In this document: in pieces, positions 25,829 to 37,419 of the stretch
Numbering within the stretch: position 1 is the first letter of the stretch
How the letters are laid out: every line of letters begins with the position of its first letter
Source of the DNA: Cladophialophora immunda
Taxonomy: Eukaryota > Ascomycota > Eurotiomycetes > Chaetothyriales > Herpotrichiellaceae
DNA length: 64,000 nt
Assembly: GCF_000835495.1 (NCBI RefSeq)
Contig: NW_015622547.1
Location: 3,038,001-3,102,000 of the forward strand
Direction: 5' to 3'
The notes under the pieces: model-generated
Told to the model about the DNA's origin: nothing
Database searches by the model: none
Seen by the model: only the letters and a program-made list of their open reading frames with translations
Program-made: the position numbers and the translations under genes

Positions 25829-26218
25829 CGCTGAGCTCTCTGCCTGCAGGCGTCCTCATTCATCTTGCCAACTCCTCTGGGAATGCATGTTATGGCGCAG
25901 AGGATGGGGGATGGGCAGGAAAAGAGCATGGGATGGTTTGAAAAAGTTGATATCAGCCTCGGCCAAGAAGAGCTAGACCCGCGCCGCTTTCGAACCCTGG
26001 GGGTGAGAAAGAAAAGATTGAGTCTGACAGATTCAGTCTCTTTAAGGTTCCCCATGAATAAGCTCCGTCAGACACTTCTTAACATGCCTGGCAGTGGCAT
26101 GGTACGTCACCGTGCTGAAAGCGGCCACTGCCACCGTTGACGCGCTTCCAAATCTCTTGAAACGGTGCCGCCTGCGTCCTCAACCCGCAGTATCATTCCC
26201 ATCCATCCTTTCCAGTTT
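25829..26218. promoter_or_regulatory. divergent promoter region, Rho-like gene / DUF2196-CUE gene
   Basis: 390 bases between outward-facing start codons, expected to contain both promoters. No distinct TATA box or known operator stands out. Confidence 0.45.
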
Positions 26219-26869
26219 ATGCCAGTCACTCAGCTGTCCCAGCTCAAGCCGGGCCAATTAGTTTCGATCGTCCTCAAAGCAGACCAGCGCACGGGGCGGC
26301 AAGTTCAAGGCACCGTCTCCCAACTGCTCACCCGCCACAACCACCCCCGAGGGATCAAGGTCAAACTGACCGACGGCCGAGTCGGACGAGTCCAGCAGAT
26401 TCTCACGCAGGCACAACCAGTGTCGCACGGCAGAATGTCGTCAAATAACCCCTGGGCCAGCACTGAAAGCCAAGGGAACCCTTACACCTCACCGACCTCC
26501 GAACAACCGAACCAGGGCGCCGCGCAGTCCTACTACCAGTCCCGTCCTTCGCAGCAGAACCAGAACCAGCCGCAGCAGTATCAGTACCAACAACCGCAAC
26601 ACCAATCGTCCACGCCGGGGCAAGGGATCAACCGCTCCGACACCGAGCAGCTGCTGGCGCAGCAGACCGACCGGGCAGAACAGGTCGAGCACATGCAGCA
26701 GTACGAGGCGAATGCCCGGCAGACAGAGGACGACAGGATCCAGGCGCAACTCCAGAAAGAGTTCCCGAATATTGACAGCAGCCTGATAGCCGCAATATAC
26801 AATGAGAGGAAGGGACAGGGCGATCTGGGCGAGGTCCGGGAGTTGTTGCAAGAATTGAACACCACTTGA
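26219..26869 (+). CDS. DUF2196 (YwbE-like) plus CUE-domain protein
   Basis: 216 residues from ATG 26219, the first ATG in frame; upstream open frame lacks an ATG. Residues 1-65 form a DUF2196/YwbE-type small beta domain (LKPGQLVSIVLKADQRTG, GTVSQLLTRHNHPRGIKV, DGRVGRVQQI), which is related to RNA/nucleic-acid-binding modules. A Gln/Pro/Ser-rich linker of about 90 residues follows. The C-terminal 40 residues (LQKEFPNIDSSLIAAI, GEVRELLQEL) match the CUE fold, a three-helix ubiquitin-binding domain with the characteristic hydrophobic-Pro and di-Leu positions. Architecture suggests a soluble adaptor linking ubiquitin to a nucleic-acid or ribosome-related process. The specific role is unknown. Confidence 0.87.
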   Translation: MPVTQLSQLKPGQLVSIVLKADQRTGRQVQGTVSQLLTRHNHPRGIKVKLTDGRVGRVQQILTQAQPVSHGRMSSNNPWASTESQGNPYTSPTSEQPNQGAAQSYYQSRPSQQNQNQPQQYQYQQPQHQSSTPGQGINRSDTEQLLAQQTDRAEQVEHMQQYEANARQTEDDRIQAQLQKEFPNIDSSLIAAIYNERKGQGDLGEVRELLQELNTT

Positions 26870-28007
26870 GTGAGGAAATGACAACACCACAAACGCTGGG
26901 CGCCGGAAGAAAGCAGTCTTCCTGTGTCGCTCATGTCTACGGATATTAAATCGAGAGAAGAAAGGAGAGATGGGACACTGAGGAAGAGTTGTGCTGAATG
27001 CTAGTGCTTGCTCTAGACAGTCTCAACCTTTTCGACCTGTCCTCAGTCACGCTTCTCTTGTTCTCTTTCCGAGACTCAAGTATCCTATGCAATTGAGAAA
27101 AGATCCGCTTGTTGCAAGACAAGTTCGCATTGATTGTAAGTGGAAACGTGTTCAGTCTGACGACGGATGCCTCTCAAGTGCTACTGGGAAGTGCCCTGCT
27201 AGGCACTGCTAGTTCGCGCGGGCGATGTCGGCTGATGACTCTGGGAATGTTCGTGCCGTCAACTCCACAAGTCTGGTCTTGATTGAATCCCCAGTCTTTG
27301 CATCTTTCAATGTGCCAAGCGTACAGGTCCTCTATCATTGCAGGAGTGATCCTGAATCCAAGGATCTCTGCAGATTGACCGCAAGGACAGCACCAAATAT
27401 TCCTTGGGACACTGCAGGGGTTACATGGTCGTTTGTGTCTCCGAAGGTAAGTGAGTCGGGCCCATTGTATCCTCCACATTGAAGGATAGATCAGAGATTC
27501 TTGTGCCGCCAGAGCGACATTTTTATCAGGCGGTCGAGATTGTACCCTTGCCCTAGGTCTCGGTCGCTTGATCCCACACAGCCGCCTGACAACTGTAAAG
27601 CTTGGTCAGAAATGATGTCAGTGACGTCCCCAACACGCGCAGTGTCCTCTTCGATTGTGTGCCGGTCGGTCTGTCCCAGGACAGTTCGGAGACCGAGTAT
27701 CTGACCCTGATGAACGCATAGGGCCAAATACAGAAGGCGCATGAAGCTGTCGGCGATCTATTTCTAACGGGGAAAACGATGACGTTGTCCATCGGCCAAT
27801 CGCATTCGGCGATTCCAGCGCAGCCTTGCACAGCGCAATGCTCCAGAGAGAAGAGATCCAGCCATCGACCTACCCGTCCTGTCCCCCAAAAGACTTATAG
27901 ACGCCGCCGACTTTCATATCACGATTCCCCAATCCACAAATCCAACCTCCCCACAGACAAACCCTCTTTTCTCTCTCTCTCGTGCAACCCAACTTGAAAA
28001 CAACACC
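26870..28007. other. intergenic region
   Basis: 1.1 kb with no supported gene. Frames at 27174-27742 on either strand are short and motif-free. The final 60 bases before 28008 are C/T- and A-rich, typical of a fungal leader. Confidence 0.45.
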
Positions 28008-28415
28008 ATGGCGCGCTCCTGCTCCCTGCTCAAGAACGAGCCGCACCGCCTCCTGTGCCTGGGCGCACACTACGACATGGCGCTGAGGCTGCAGCAGAAG
28101 CTGGCCCCGCACTTCACCTACTGCGCGATCCTGACCAAGGTCGAGCCCAAGAGGACGTACTCGCTGGACCACTTCGAGCTGCTGCTCGACGCCCTCTACC
28201 CGCCGCCCGAGGGCGTGATCGTGGGCGGCGGCTTCAGCGACGAGGAGGGCGAGGAGCTGCGGCGGCGCGTCGAGGCGCGCCGGGACCGGGTCGAGGACGG
28301 CGAGCCCGTCAGGTTCGTCAAGGTGCCGGCGGGCACGCTGGAGAGGGCCGGGCCGGAGGGGCTGGTCGCCACCATCATGGGGTTGTTGGGCGAGGCGTTC
28401 AATGTGGAATGGTGA
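28008..28415 (+). CDS. conserved-looking small protein, function unknown
   Basis: 135 residues, no intron, good ATG context (ACACCATGG). It is very GC-rich at third codon positions, which supports coding. No signal peptide or membrane helix. Segments such as RLLCLGAHYDMALRLQQKL, FTYCAILTK, HFELLLDALYPPPEGVIVGG and LVATIMGLLGEAFNVEW look like a small alternating alpha/beta fold, but I do not recognise the family. Overlapping frames on both strands reflect the high GC content. Confidence 0.65.
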   Translation: MARSCSLLKNEPHRLLCLGAHYDMALRLQQKLAPHFTYCAILTKVEPKRTYSLDHFELLLDALYPPPEGVIVGGGFSDEEGEELRRRVEARRDRVEDGEPVRFVKVPAGTLERAGPEGLVATIMGLLGEAFNVEW

Positions 28416-28880
28416 ACCAGGCCTGCTCTCCCCCTTTCCTCTCTGCCCTGCCCTGCCCTGCCCTGCCCTGCCCTGTCCTACGCTTGCAATTGATTGGGTG
28501 GGTGCGGACGGACGGACGGCTGAGAGTCTCGGTAGGAATGTTTACCACACCGGCGTGCCTGACACCAAGCTTTGAAAAGAGGGACAGATGCTCCCTTTCT
28601 CTTCCGGACCGAGACGGGAAGTGAGTGGGAGAGGTAGCATAGGCTCGGGTGGGTGGGAGGGATAACGGAGTTCTCAAACAGGTGCATCATCACCGTGATG
28701 GATTTCTCTGTATCAACTAAATCTCCACGAGATCGCTAAGTTGCCTCACACGAGCACACACACACTCTCTCTCTCTACTACGCGCATTGATCTGGAATTG
28801 TTTCGGTCCGTAATCCCATTGCGACCCGGTTCAACTGTCCCTTTTGTTCCCCCCTTCTCAGACCCCGACGTTCGATTTTC
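28416..28880. other. intergenic 3'-3' region with simple repeats
   Basis: Spacer between two converging genes. It contains the CCCTG pentamer array at 28446-28475, a GGAC repeat near 28509 and CA/CT runs near 28756-28777. No gene is seen. Confidence 0.5.
28446..28475. repeat. (CCCTG)6 pentanucleotide microsatellite
   Basis: Six perfect tandem copies of CCCTG, 30 bases after the stop of the preceding gene, preceded by one imperfect copy (CTCTG). Confidence 0.9.
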
Positions 28881-29992
28881 TCAATGTCGGCGCTGGGCAA
28901 ACGGTCCGCCCTTGGCAGCCAGATTGACGGCTCTCTTGGTGGCCTCGTCAAAGTCCTCCTTGGGCAGGCCCAGGACGTCGTTGTGCAGGCCGTACTTGGA
29001 CTCGTAGTCGCCGTCGCCGTTGGGGAAGAAGACGCGGGCGTACAGCATCTTCATGAACCCCAGGCGGTCGCCGCCCTTCATCTGCTCCACGCCCGCCTGG
29101 TAGCGCTCCCGGACGTCCTCGTGCAGCACCGTCCAGTCGTCCTCCTTATCGCCCGTCACGCGCAACACCGACGCCAGCATGTCGCGCTGGCTGACCCGGA
29201 ACGACGACACGTACATGACGTTGTTGCGGAACAGCGACAGCGTCGGCGCCGTGTCCGCCGCGTCCTCGGGCAGGATCTTCAGGCCGAGCAGTGCCGCCGC
29301 GGCGCGCCCGCACTGCAGCCACGTCGTGGTGTTGATCTTGGTGTTCCCGTCGTCGTACAGGGTCACGGTCTTGGTGGCGAAGTCGAACCCGTAGCTCCCC
29401 GGCGCGGCGGCCAGCGAGTACTCGTACCAGAAGCTGCAGGTGAAGCTGATCCAGGCGCTGACCCCGAGCTCCTCGATGTGCCGCCGCGTCACGTCCTTGT
29501 GGTCGCCGATCACGATCTCGTGCTGCAGCGTCTTGTTGCGCGGGTCGCTGCTGTACTCGTTGGGCAGGACCCACGGCACCCCGGCCGCCGCCGCCGCGTC
29601 GACCAGCTTCGTCTCCGTGTCCGGCGGCGCCGTCACCGCCATGGTGATGATCAACACGTCCTGGCCCCGCAGCGCGTCCACCAGCGTCGCCTGGTCCTCG
29701 TAGTTGACTTTCTTCACGGCCATGCCCTCGGGCACCGTGCTGTTCGAGTCCGCCCGTGTGATGGCCGTGAGTCGGTGCTTGCCTGTCTTGAGGAGTGCTC
29801 GGGCGATGTATTCGCCCACTTGGCCTCCTGCCTGTTGCAGTGGTCGTCAGTCAACAACGTTGCCAGATCTTATGATATAAGAGGGCACGGATGGTATCGT
29901 CTGGCTGTCTGCCTACTTACTCCGACGATTGCAATGTTTTCCACATAGTTCTTGAAGCCTTCCGGCTGGTCCTTTGCGTACTTTTGTGCCAT
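28881..29992 (-). CDS. NmrA-like / isoflavone-reductase-like NAD(P)-binding oxidoreductase
   Basis: Exons 29921-29992 and 28881-29831 (complement) give 340 residues. The first exon (MAQKYAKDQPEGFKNYVEN) runs into the dinucleotide-binding loop IVGAGGQVG (residues 22-30), with the GTAAGT..CAACAG intron inside it. ITRADSN marks the end of the second strand, giving the Arg expected for NADP preference. The sequence VNYEDQATLVDALRGQDVLI and VPWVLPNEYSSD match the NmrA/PCBER-type atypical SDR family, which includes fungal CipA-like proteins and nitrogen-metabolite regulators that bind NAD(P) without a classic YxxxK. A reductase of aromatic or secondary-metabolite substrates, or a redox sensor, are both possible. 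Confidence 0.9.
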
Positions 29993-32311
29993 AGCGAACG
30001 GGTTGCTGCAAGGTTGGTCTTCGACAATAGGGATGTCTTAATCAAGCGCTGGGTTTGTCCAGAGTTGAAGTGCTAGGGGGGGGGTTTGAAAGTAGATTAT
30101 CTGGTGGATGAAGTGACGTGTGGTGTTCACGAATAGCAGCAATCGACATGCACAAGGCATCGCTGGTGGTCTATATATACCTTCTACCCTGTCCACACTC
30201 CAACATGGAACGACAAGGTTTTGGGTATGGAGACAATCATACAACGCCTCCTGCTTGGCCTGCTTTCGGACCTTGGTCCTCTATATCCGACATGGCATTG
30301 CCAGACTGGGCAACGGACTCAAAAACATGTGATACATATTTGCTCCGTACCGCGCTACCATCTCTCGTAAAGAAAGAAGAAACCGAGAATGGCAATCGAG
30401 ATGGCCGTGCCGTCATGAGCCCACAAATGAGGTATAGCGAACCTGTCACGGACCAATAAGCCCGGCGTTACACCCAAGGCAATACGAGCTGTGGTTAGTC
30501 GAGATCTGGGGCAAGTCGGAGTGAATAAGAGCCGACTGATCGGTGACTTTTTGCTCTGGCCCCGTTGACTGGAGGGAGGGACAGATGGAGAGATGGTCCT
30601 CAGAACATGTGTACCTAGGTAGGTAACTCCGGTAGATTGCAAGTTATCAGGACTCGCTCGTATCGCTTTTACTCGGTCTGGCTTTTGATTGGGATCCGGG
30701 CGTAATGGGCGACTTGGGCGAGTCGGGCGAGGCTTCGGCTTTTAGATCCAGTCATCCAGAGACCTTCTTTTTGTAAAGAGGTTCAGTCTCGCCAATAGGA
30801 TCAAATATGCCCTTCTCGCGCTTGGGTGTCCAGGGTGTCGGGCAATACCGCGCTCGGGATGAGGGCGCCTACATTGTTCCTTCGATACAAGGCTGCCGGC
30901 AATCAGAAGCTCGATTTGCGACGGTTCTACATTCTTCCGGCTATTCCTGGTCCCACAACCGTTCCTGAGAAACTGTTTTATAGGGTCTCTTCCACCACGA
31001 GCTTGTGAGATAGTGTTTGCTGGAGGCGATTCCACTCCGGAGTATGGCGACCTTGGAGGCTCACAGCAAGCTCCAAGGACATCTCAGTAGCGTTTCCCCA
31101 TGTGCCCTAGGATGTGCATCTAGCATCCTCCGGATCCTGTCAACCGAGCTTCCGCTTGCCGGTAGCCTTGTGCCCTGTGGCATTGGAAGCTTCGTTCAAG
31201 CGATAGTGCAGCTTCTTGTGAAGTGGCGCAATCAGGGAGGGGATGTGACTCAATGGAGGAACATGGTGAATTCTACTCGGTCCTGGGGACCGTCAGACTA
31301 TATACCCTTGAGTAATTTACACAGACCTACTAGTGCCGTCCGATGGCCATCGGGCGAGCGGGGTACCTTCCCTGACCGTCATTACATAGCCTTGGCAGGG
31401 CCGTCAGTCACAGGGAGCCGTTGGTGGGGTCACATGACCTCCGGCACGCCTTCCACCTTGGGATGGGCTGCCCACCTAATACTTCTACTGCACTTGGACG
31501 CAGAGCTCCCCCCCTCTCCTTCTTAGTTACCTCAGAGATAGCCCAACACAGCACACACGCCATTAAGGCAATTGAGTCAATACGACTCCTGGCCCATTGT
31601 GGCCTCTTTCCTTTGTTCTCCTCTTCGCTCCGCTCCGATCCCAACAGCCGTTTTTGGCATGATGTCTTCTTGCAAGGCGAGATAAAACAATTGCACCGTA
31701 TTTCCCCGTCTTCTCGTGCGCTGGTATCGGTCTCGACTTTCCGTAGAATCCTTATTGCTAGGCAAGTGAAAGACGTGGCGATAGAAGTCTCGCAGGTGGT
31801 GACACAGTGATCGAGGTCTTGATGCGTGCCACGGCCCGGAAAAATATAGTCCCGAAAGAGGCAATCCAATCTCTTCCACCTGCTTTCACTCGCAATAATA
31901 ACAAAACATCACGGGAATGAGTATTACTTCTGGATCGCATTTGATGATGTCCTCTGCTGTTGTCAACCCGATCCTGGTAGGCTGAGACGGGAAAAGTTCG
32001 TATCCTTGCTTCGAGCTCATGTTTCAAGGCTAAACGAGCCATCTTCGGGCCTGACAGGTAAGATAACAAGGACCACCAGTCGTATCGTGTCCTTTGCGAA
32101 TACGAACGGCTCTCGTAGCGAAATCCAAGGTAAAATGCGCCGCAAGTGATGGACCATAATTCGCCTCCAAAGCGCTTCGCTGCTGCCTAGCTTCACGCTA
32201 TGGACGACCCAATGCATTGGAACCCAGGACATCTGTTATATGTCCCAGCATTGATGCGATTGTCAATCGAAACAGGTCGTTCACTTGTCCCACGTCTATC
32301 ATTTGTTACAT
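29993..32311. other. intergenic region between divergent genes
   Basis: 2.3 kb separating the NmrA-like gene and the alpha/beta hydrolase. Short frames on both strands (for example 31017-31869) have no domain or splice support. No repeats of note. Confidence 0.45.
30172..30179 (-). promoter_or_regulatory. possible TATA box of the NmrA-like gene
   Basis: On the minus strand the motif TATATATA lies about 180 bases upstream of the start codon. It is plausible if the leader is 100-150 bases long. Confidence 0.35.
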
Positions 32312-33262
32312 ATGGCTTTCGAACTGAAAACGGCGCATTCTGGGGATGGCACCAAGATTGCGTACTACCAGATCGGCGAGGGCCCAGGGATCATAATCCT
32401 GCATGGAGCGATGCAGCACGGCCTCAGTCACATGGACCTCGCAAAAGCCCTGTCGGATAGCTTCACTTGCTACCTCCCTGATCGGCGAGGACGTGGGAAG
32501 TCCGGCCCAACCGGCAAGAACTACTCGGTCCAAAAAGAAGTGGAAGACGTTGAAGCTATTCACCTCGCGACTGGCGCAAAATTCCTCTTTGGCGTCAGCT
32601 CGGGGGCACTGATCACTCTGAGAGCGGCGCTGGCAGCACCTCCATCGCACATACGGCGAATTGCGGTGTTTGAACCGCCCTGGCGGCCCGAGTCGGATCG
32701 AGAGGAAATGATGGCGTGGGCACAGAGATACGAAGCCGAGATCCAACGCGGTGAGCTTGCAAAAGCTGCCGTCACTGCTATGCTCGGAGCGGAGATGGGT
32801 CCAGCTTTCTTCCGTTCGAAATACTTCCCACAAGGTGTTCTGGTGCTCCTGACGAGGGTGTTGATGGCATTGGACCAAACAGGCAACAAACCCAATAAGG
32901 AATCGTGCGCTGGCGAACACGCGCGACCATCGTTCAAGGACCTGGTCCCAACAGTCCACAACGACATTGAAATTGCGATGTCTATGCTGGGAGACGAAAC
33001 CCTTCAGAAGCTGGCGGCGATCCAGACAGAGACGCTTATCTTGGGTGGAAGTCGGAGCCAGGCGTATCTGAAGAATTCGGTTCACGAGCTTGAAAAGATC
33101 CTCCCCAACGCAGCGCGCGTCGAGTTCGAAGGTCTCGACCACGGCGGGACGTTCAACAAAGCGCAACATGGCAGCCCGGAAGTGTTCGCAACAGAGCTCC
33201 GTCGGTTCTTTTCTCAAGGCAATGGCAGCGACAAGGCGCAAGAACACGTCTCACCTACATGA
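32312..33262 (+). CDS. alpha/beta hydrolase
   Basis: 316 residues, single exon, starting at ATG 32312; the open frame further upstream has no ATG. The fold is recognisable from the oxyanion motif ILHGAMQHG (His31-Gly32), strand YLPDRRGRGKS, nucleophile elbow GVSSG with Ser96, and a C-terminal GLDHGGTFN holding the probable catalytic His. The canonical acid after strand 6 (TLILGGSRSQ) is Ser/Arg rather than an obvious Asp, so the third triad member is uncertain. No signal peptide is present. It resembles small cytosolic hydrolases with no assignable substrate. Confidence 0.85.
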   Translation: MAFELKTAHSGDGTKIAYYQIGEGPGIIILHGAMQHGLSHMDLAKALSDSFTCYLPDRRGRGKSGPTGKNYSVQKEVEDVEAIHLATGAKFLFGVSSGALITLRAALAAPPSHIRRIAVFEPPWRPESDREEMMAWAQRYEAEIQRGELAKAAVTAMLGAEMGPAFFRSKYFPQGVLVLLTRVLMALDQTGNKPNKESCAGEHARPSFKDLVPTVHNDIEIAMSMLGDETLQKLAAIQTETLILGGSRSQAYLKNSVHELEKILPNAARVEFEGLDHGGTFNKAQHGSPEVFATELRRFFSQGNGSDKAQEHVSPT

Positions 33263-33940
33263 GCAGTCTCCATTTCATGGTATTGCCTAGTATGCACCAG
33301 GAACCGAGGCTCGGTAGCGGAAGATTGCCACTTTTGCTCGCTGGAAAAGTGACGGCCTCTTTCTCGCTCATTGCACACGGCCATTTGGAGAAGTCGGATT
33401 TGGATGGCGTCACGGCTTATTCTGCTTTTTGGGAGAGTGAGCGTTATGGAAAGATCGGTGCTGATGGCTCTGAGGAAGCATAATAGTCAGGTTGCTATAA
33501 GATTGAAAAGATAGCCCCCTACGCCTGCTGCAGAGGCGTTCGAATGGAGTGGTTCATGGGCGGTCTTGAGCCTGTGTTCAGACAGCTACCTTGGAATTGC
33601 AGACTTCAAGGCAAACAGCTTCCTCTCAATAACAGACCAACAGGAACCCCTCTCCTCTCGCACCTAACCTTTCCATTCGTGCCTGTAGTCTATCACCCGG
33701 ATGAGGCTGGCGGCAGTTCTCAAGCCGGTTTCGGCCACCCCCTCACCACCACAGCCTTTCTCCGCAAAGTGAAGATGCGGGCGAAAGGGGGAGCAAAATG
33801 TGGAGTAGCAAGACCTTCTATTTGGGTAAACCCTGGATGTAAATAGTCAACTGATATCATTTCGTAAGGCTGATTGACTTGTTGAACCAGGGACTATTGT
33901 TATCATCCTCTAAGGTGCCAAAGCAGATATCTGTGGAACA
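33263..33940. other. intergenic region upstream of SDR
   Basis: About 0.7 kb between tandem genes, holding the hydrolase 3' end and the SDR promoter. No gene or repeat is recognised. Confidence 0.4.
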
Positions 33941-35022
<1,082 letters not shown>

Positions 35023-35113
35023 ACGGATCCCGTTGGGCGCAAAGCTGCACGATCGACAGTATATAAATAAGTTTAGTACATGATCGTACATTTGTTTCTT
35101 TCCAACCGATATT

Positions 35114-36113
35114 TTACAAGCTGATCTCTCCTTTCCACATGGCATCATTGAGCCCAAGTTTCTCAACAACGTTCTGCCATCTTGGCCCGCCTCGGTCTTG
35201 CTTTCTTAGATAGGCCATCAACTTTTGTCTCTTGTGCACCATCATCCTCAATCGCCTCTTGTTGCTTTTATCCTTTTTGTGTAAGTTGTTCGCAAGGACG
35301 TTGATCTTTGCCGTCAGTATCGCAATTTGAACTTCAGGGGATCCAGTATCTGCGCCGATCCGTTTCGGGACAGGGACGGTACTCGCGTCGGTGCCTTCAC
35401 CTTCCTTTCGGGTATTTTGTTTGCTCTGAAGCCCCGGTGCAAGAACTCCTTCAGTGTTGTGACGACCAAACTCCTCAATACATCTTTGAATGTTGATGCG
35501 TGTGCGATCTTTGCTGCTGGCGTTTTCTAGCGAGGCAATTGCCAGCAAAGCCTTCGACGCATTTCCATGGGAAGCGGCATGCTCCTTGATCCTTTCAGCA
35601 AGCCGCGCTTCACCCCCCACAACCGGGTTGGATTCCGGAAGAGGTTCAGTAAGCCACTTGGAGTATTCGAGAGATTTTTGGACGTCCTCTGGTTTGAGGA
35701 AGTAATTCAGGTAGGACTCTTTGATCGTCGAAATGGGAGCATTAGCCTGCAAGGAATTGACAAACGGAGTCGGTTGAGATCGGACAGGGTCGCCGAGTGC
35801 GAGCTCGCGTTCTGCTTGTAACACTTTTTGTCGAGCAAGATTCGCTGACTTGCGCTGCCGGGCCTGCGCCAATCGATACGGGTCGACATGCTTCCTGACC
35901 TTTCGTTTCCTCGTCCGCTTGGCTTCTAGAGGAGCTGTGGTGGAGAAGAGGCAGGTAGAGCACTTTGTGAGTGCTTGATTCCGTGTGGTTGCGGGCAAGC
36001 TCTGCAGGAGACTGGTTACTGCAAGACTGGTTAGCACGGGAGCCCAAGAAGAGTAAGGTTGGTTTACAATTGAAGATACTGCTTGCGGCAGAAGCAGGAA
36101 TTCGCGGTGGCAT
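35114..36113 (-). CDS. mitochondrial small ribosomal subunit protein uS15m
   Basis: Exons 36068-36113 and 35114-36018 (complement) give 316 residues. The first exon (MPPRIPASAASSIF) plus the start of exon 2 form a Ser/Thr/Arg-rich presequence suited to mitochondrial import. A long basic N-terminal region (AKRTRKRKVRKHVDPYRLAQARQRK) is typical of fungal MRPS15/Mrps28. The S15 domain occupies the last 80 or so residues: GADTGSPEVQIAILTAKI, LANNLHKKDKSNKRRLRMMV, HKRQKLMAYLRKQD. The intron begins GTAAAC, a non-standard but acceptable donor, and ends TTGCAG, with the joined frame LTSLLQSLP. The gene is transcribed away from the Rps0 gene across a 341-base shared promoter. Confidence 0.9.
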
Positions 36114-36454
36114 GGCTAGAGCGGTTGAAATTGACGAAACTTCAACGCAGCGTGGTGTACTACACGCTCTTGTGCAGCACAAGAACTTTCCCCGAGTCTC
36201 AATTGAGATTGAGCATCTAGCCGCTCAAAAGTATTTCCGGCCCGAAGATGCCCCTTAGCTGCGTTCGGGAAGTGGCCCGAAGAGAAATCTTGGCATGGAT
36301 TAGCTAAACGCACATTAGAATCTCATTGCTCAATCTTTTCCCAGGGAACTCGAAGCCTCGTTGCTGGTCTTGATCTATCAACCCTCACGTTCTCGTTTCT
36401 TTCGTCCTTCTCTAGAACTCGCCTTCGGACTGTTCAACGAACTCAGTCGCAATC
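36114..36454. promoter_or_regulatory. bidirectional promoter, mitochondrial uS15m / cytosolic uS2
   Basis: 341 bases separate the two divergent ribosomal-protein start codons. The region includes an imperfect palindrome CTCAATTGAGATTGAG near 36200 and a CT-rich leader before the Rps0 ATG. Shared regulation is inferred from layout only. Confidence 0.5.
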
Positions 36455-37419
36455 ATGGCGAGCCCAGCAAATCTCCCTCCCATCTTCAACCCCACCTCCC
36501 AGGACATTGAAATGCTCCTCGCAGCACAATGTCACTTGGGCTCCAAGAACCTCCAGGTTCATATGGAACCCTACCTGTGGAAGACTCGTCCTGACGGTAT
36601 CAATGTCATCAACATCTCGAAAACCTGGTATGAAACACCCCTTTTCTGCTGACCTCCCTAACCACAAACACTGCGAATCTGGTGGTGCAAAAATCACGCT
36701 CACCCGAACTTCAATTGACTCGGTCTTCATGCAGGGAAAAAATTGTCTTCGCTGCACGCATTATCGCTGCCGTCGACAACCCGGCCGACATCTGTGTCAT
36801 CTCCGCCCGTCCCTATGGTCAGCGTGCTGTCCTGAAGTTCGCCGCGCACACCGGAGCCGTCGCCATCGCCGGTCGCTTCACTCCTGGTAACTTCACCAAC
36901 TACATCACCCGCTCGTTCAAGGAGCCCCGCTTGATCATCGTGACGGATCCGCGCACCGACGCCCAAGCCATCAAGGAAGCCTCCTATGTCAACATCCCCG
37001 TCATTGCCCTCTGCGATACCGATTCCCCCACCGAATTCGTCGACGTGGCTATCCCGACCAACAACAAGGGCCGTCATGCCATCGGCTTGATCTGGTGGAT
37101 GTTGGCTCGTGAGGTGCTTCGTCTCCGCGGCACCCTGGCCAACCGTGAAGTCGAGTGGGATGTCGTGGTGGATCTGTACTTCTACCGTGATCCTGAGGCT
37201 GAGGAGCAGAAGGAGGAGGAGAAGGTGCCCGGTGCGGACGAGGCTGGTGCTGTTGCTGTCGACCGTGGATTCACAGACAATGCGGACTGGACTGGAGAGC
37301 CTGGCGCTGCGCCCGGTATCGAAGGTGCTCCTCAGGCTGATGCCAACTGGAACGAGCCAGGCACCGGCACTGCGGATTGGGCTCAAGAGACCGCGGCCCC
37401 CGCGGCCAGTGGCTGGTAA
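36455..37419 (+). CDS. rps0: 40S ribosomal protein S0 (uS2)
   Basis: Exons 36455-36627 and 36735-37419 give 285 residues. The intron (GTATGA..ATGCAG) splits the Trp codon of [13 protein letters not shown]. The highly conserved uS2 core is intact: [105 protein letters not shown]. The C-terminal tail is acidic and Trp-rich ([14 protein letters not shown]), the eukaryotic RPSA/Rps0 extension. It functions in 40S assembly and 18S rRNA 3'-end maturation with Rps21. Confidence 0.97.

Noticed and set aside
28884..29948. 354-codon open frame on the plus strand opposite the NmrA-like gene
   Set aside because: Low-complexity Arg/Val/Gln composition produced by GC-rich third positions of the real gene on the other strand; no motif.
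32306..33247. 313-codon minus-strand frame opposite the alpha/beta hydrolase
   Set aside because: No recognisable domain, whereas the plus strand has the hydrolase motifs.
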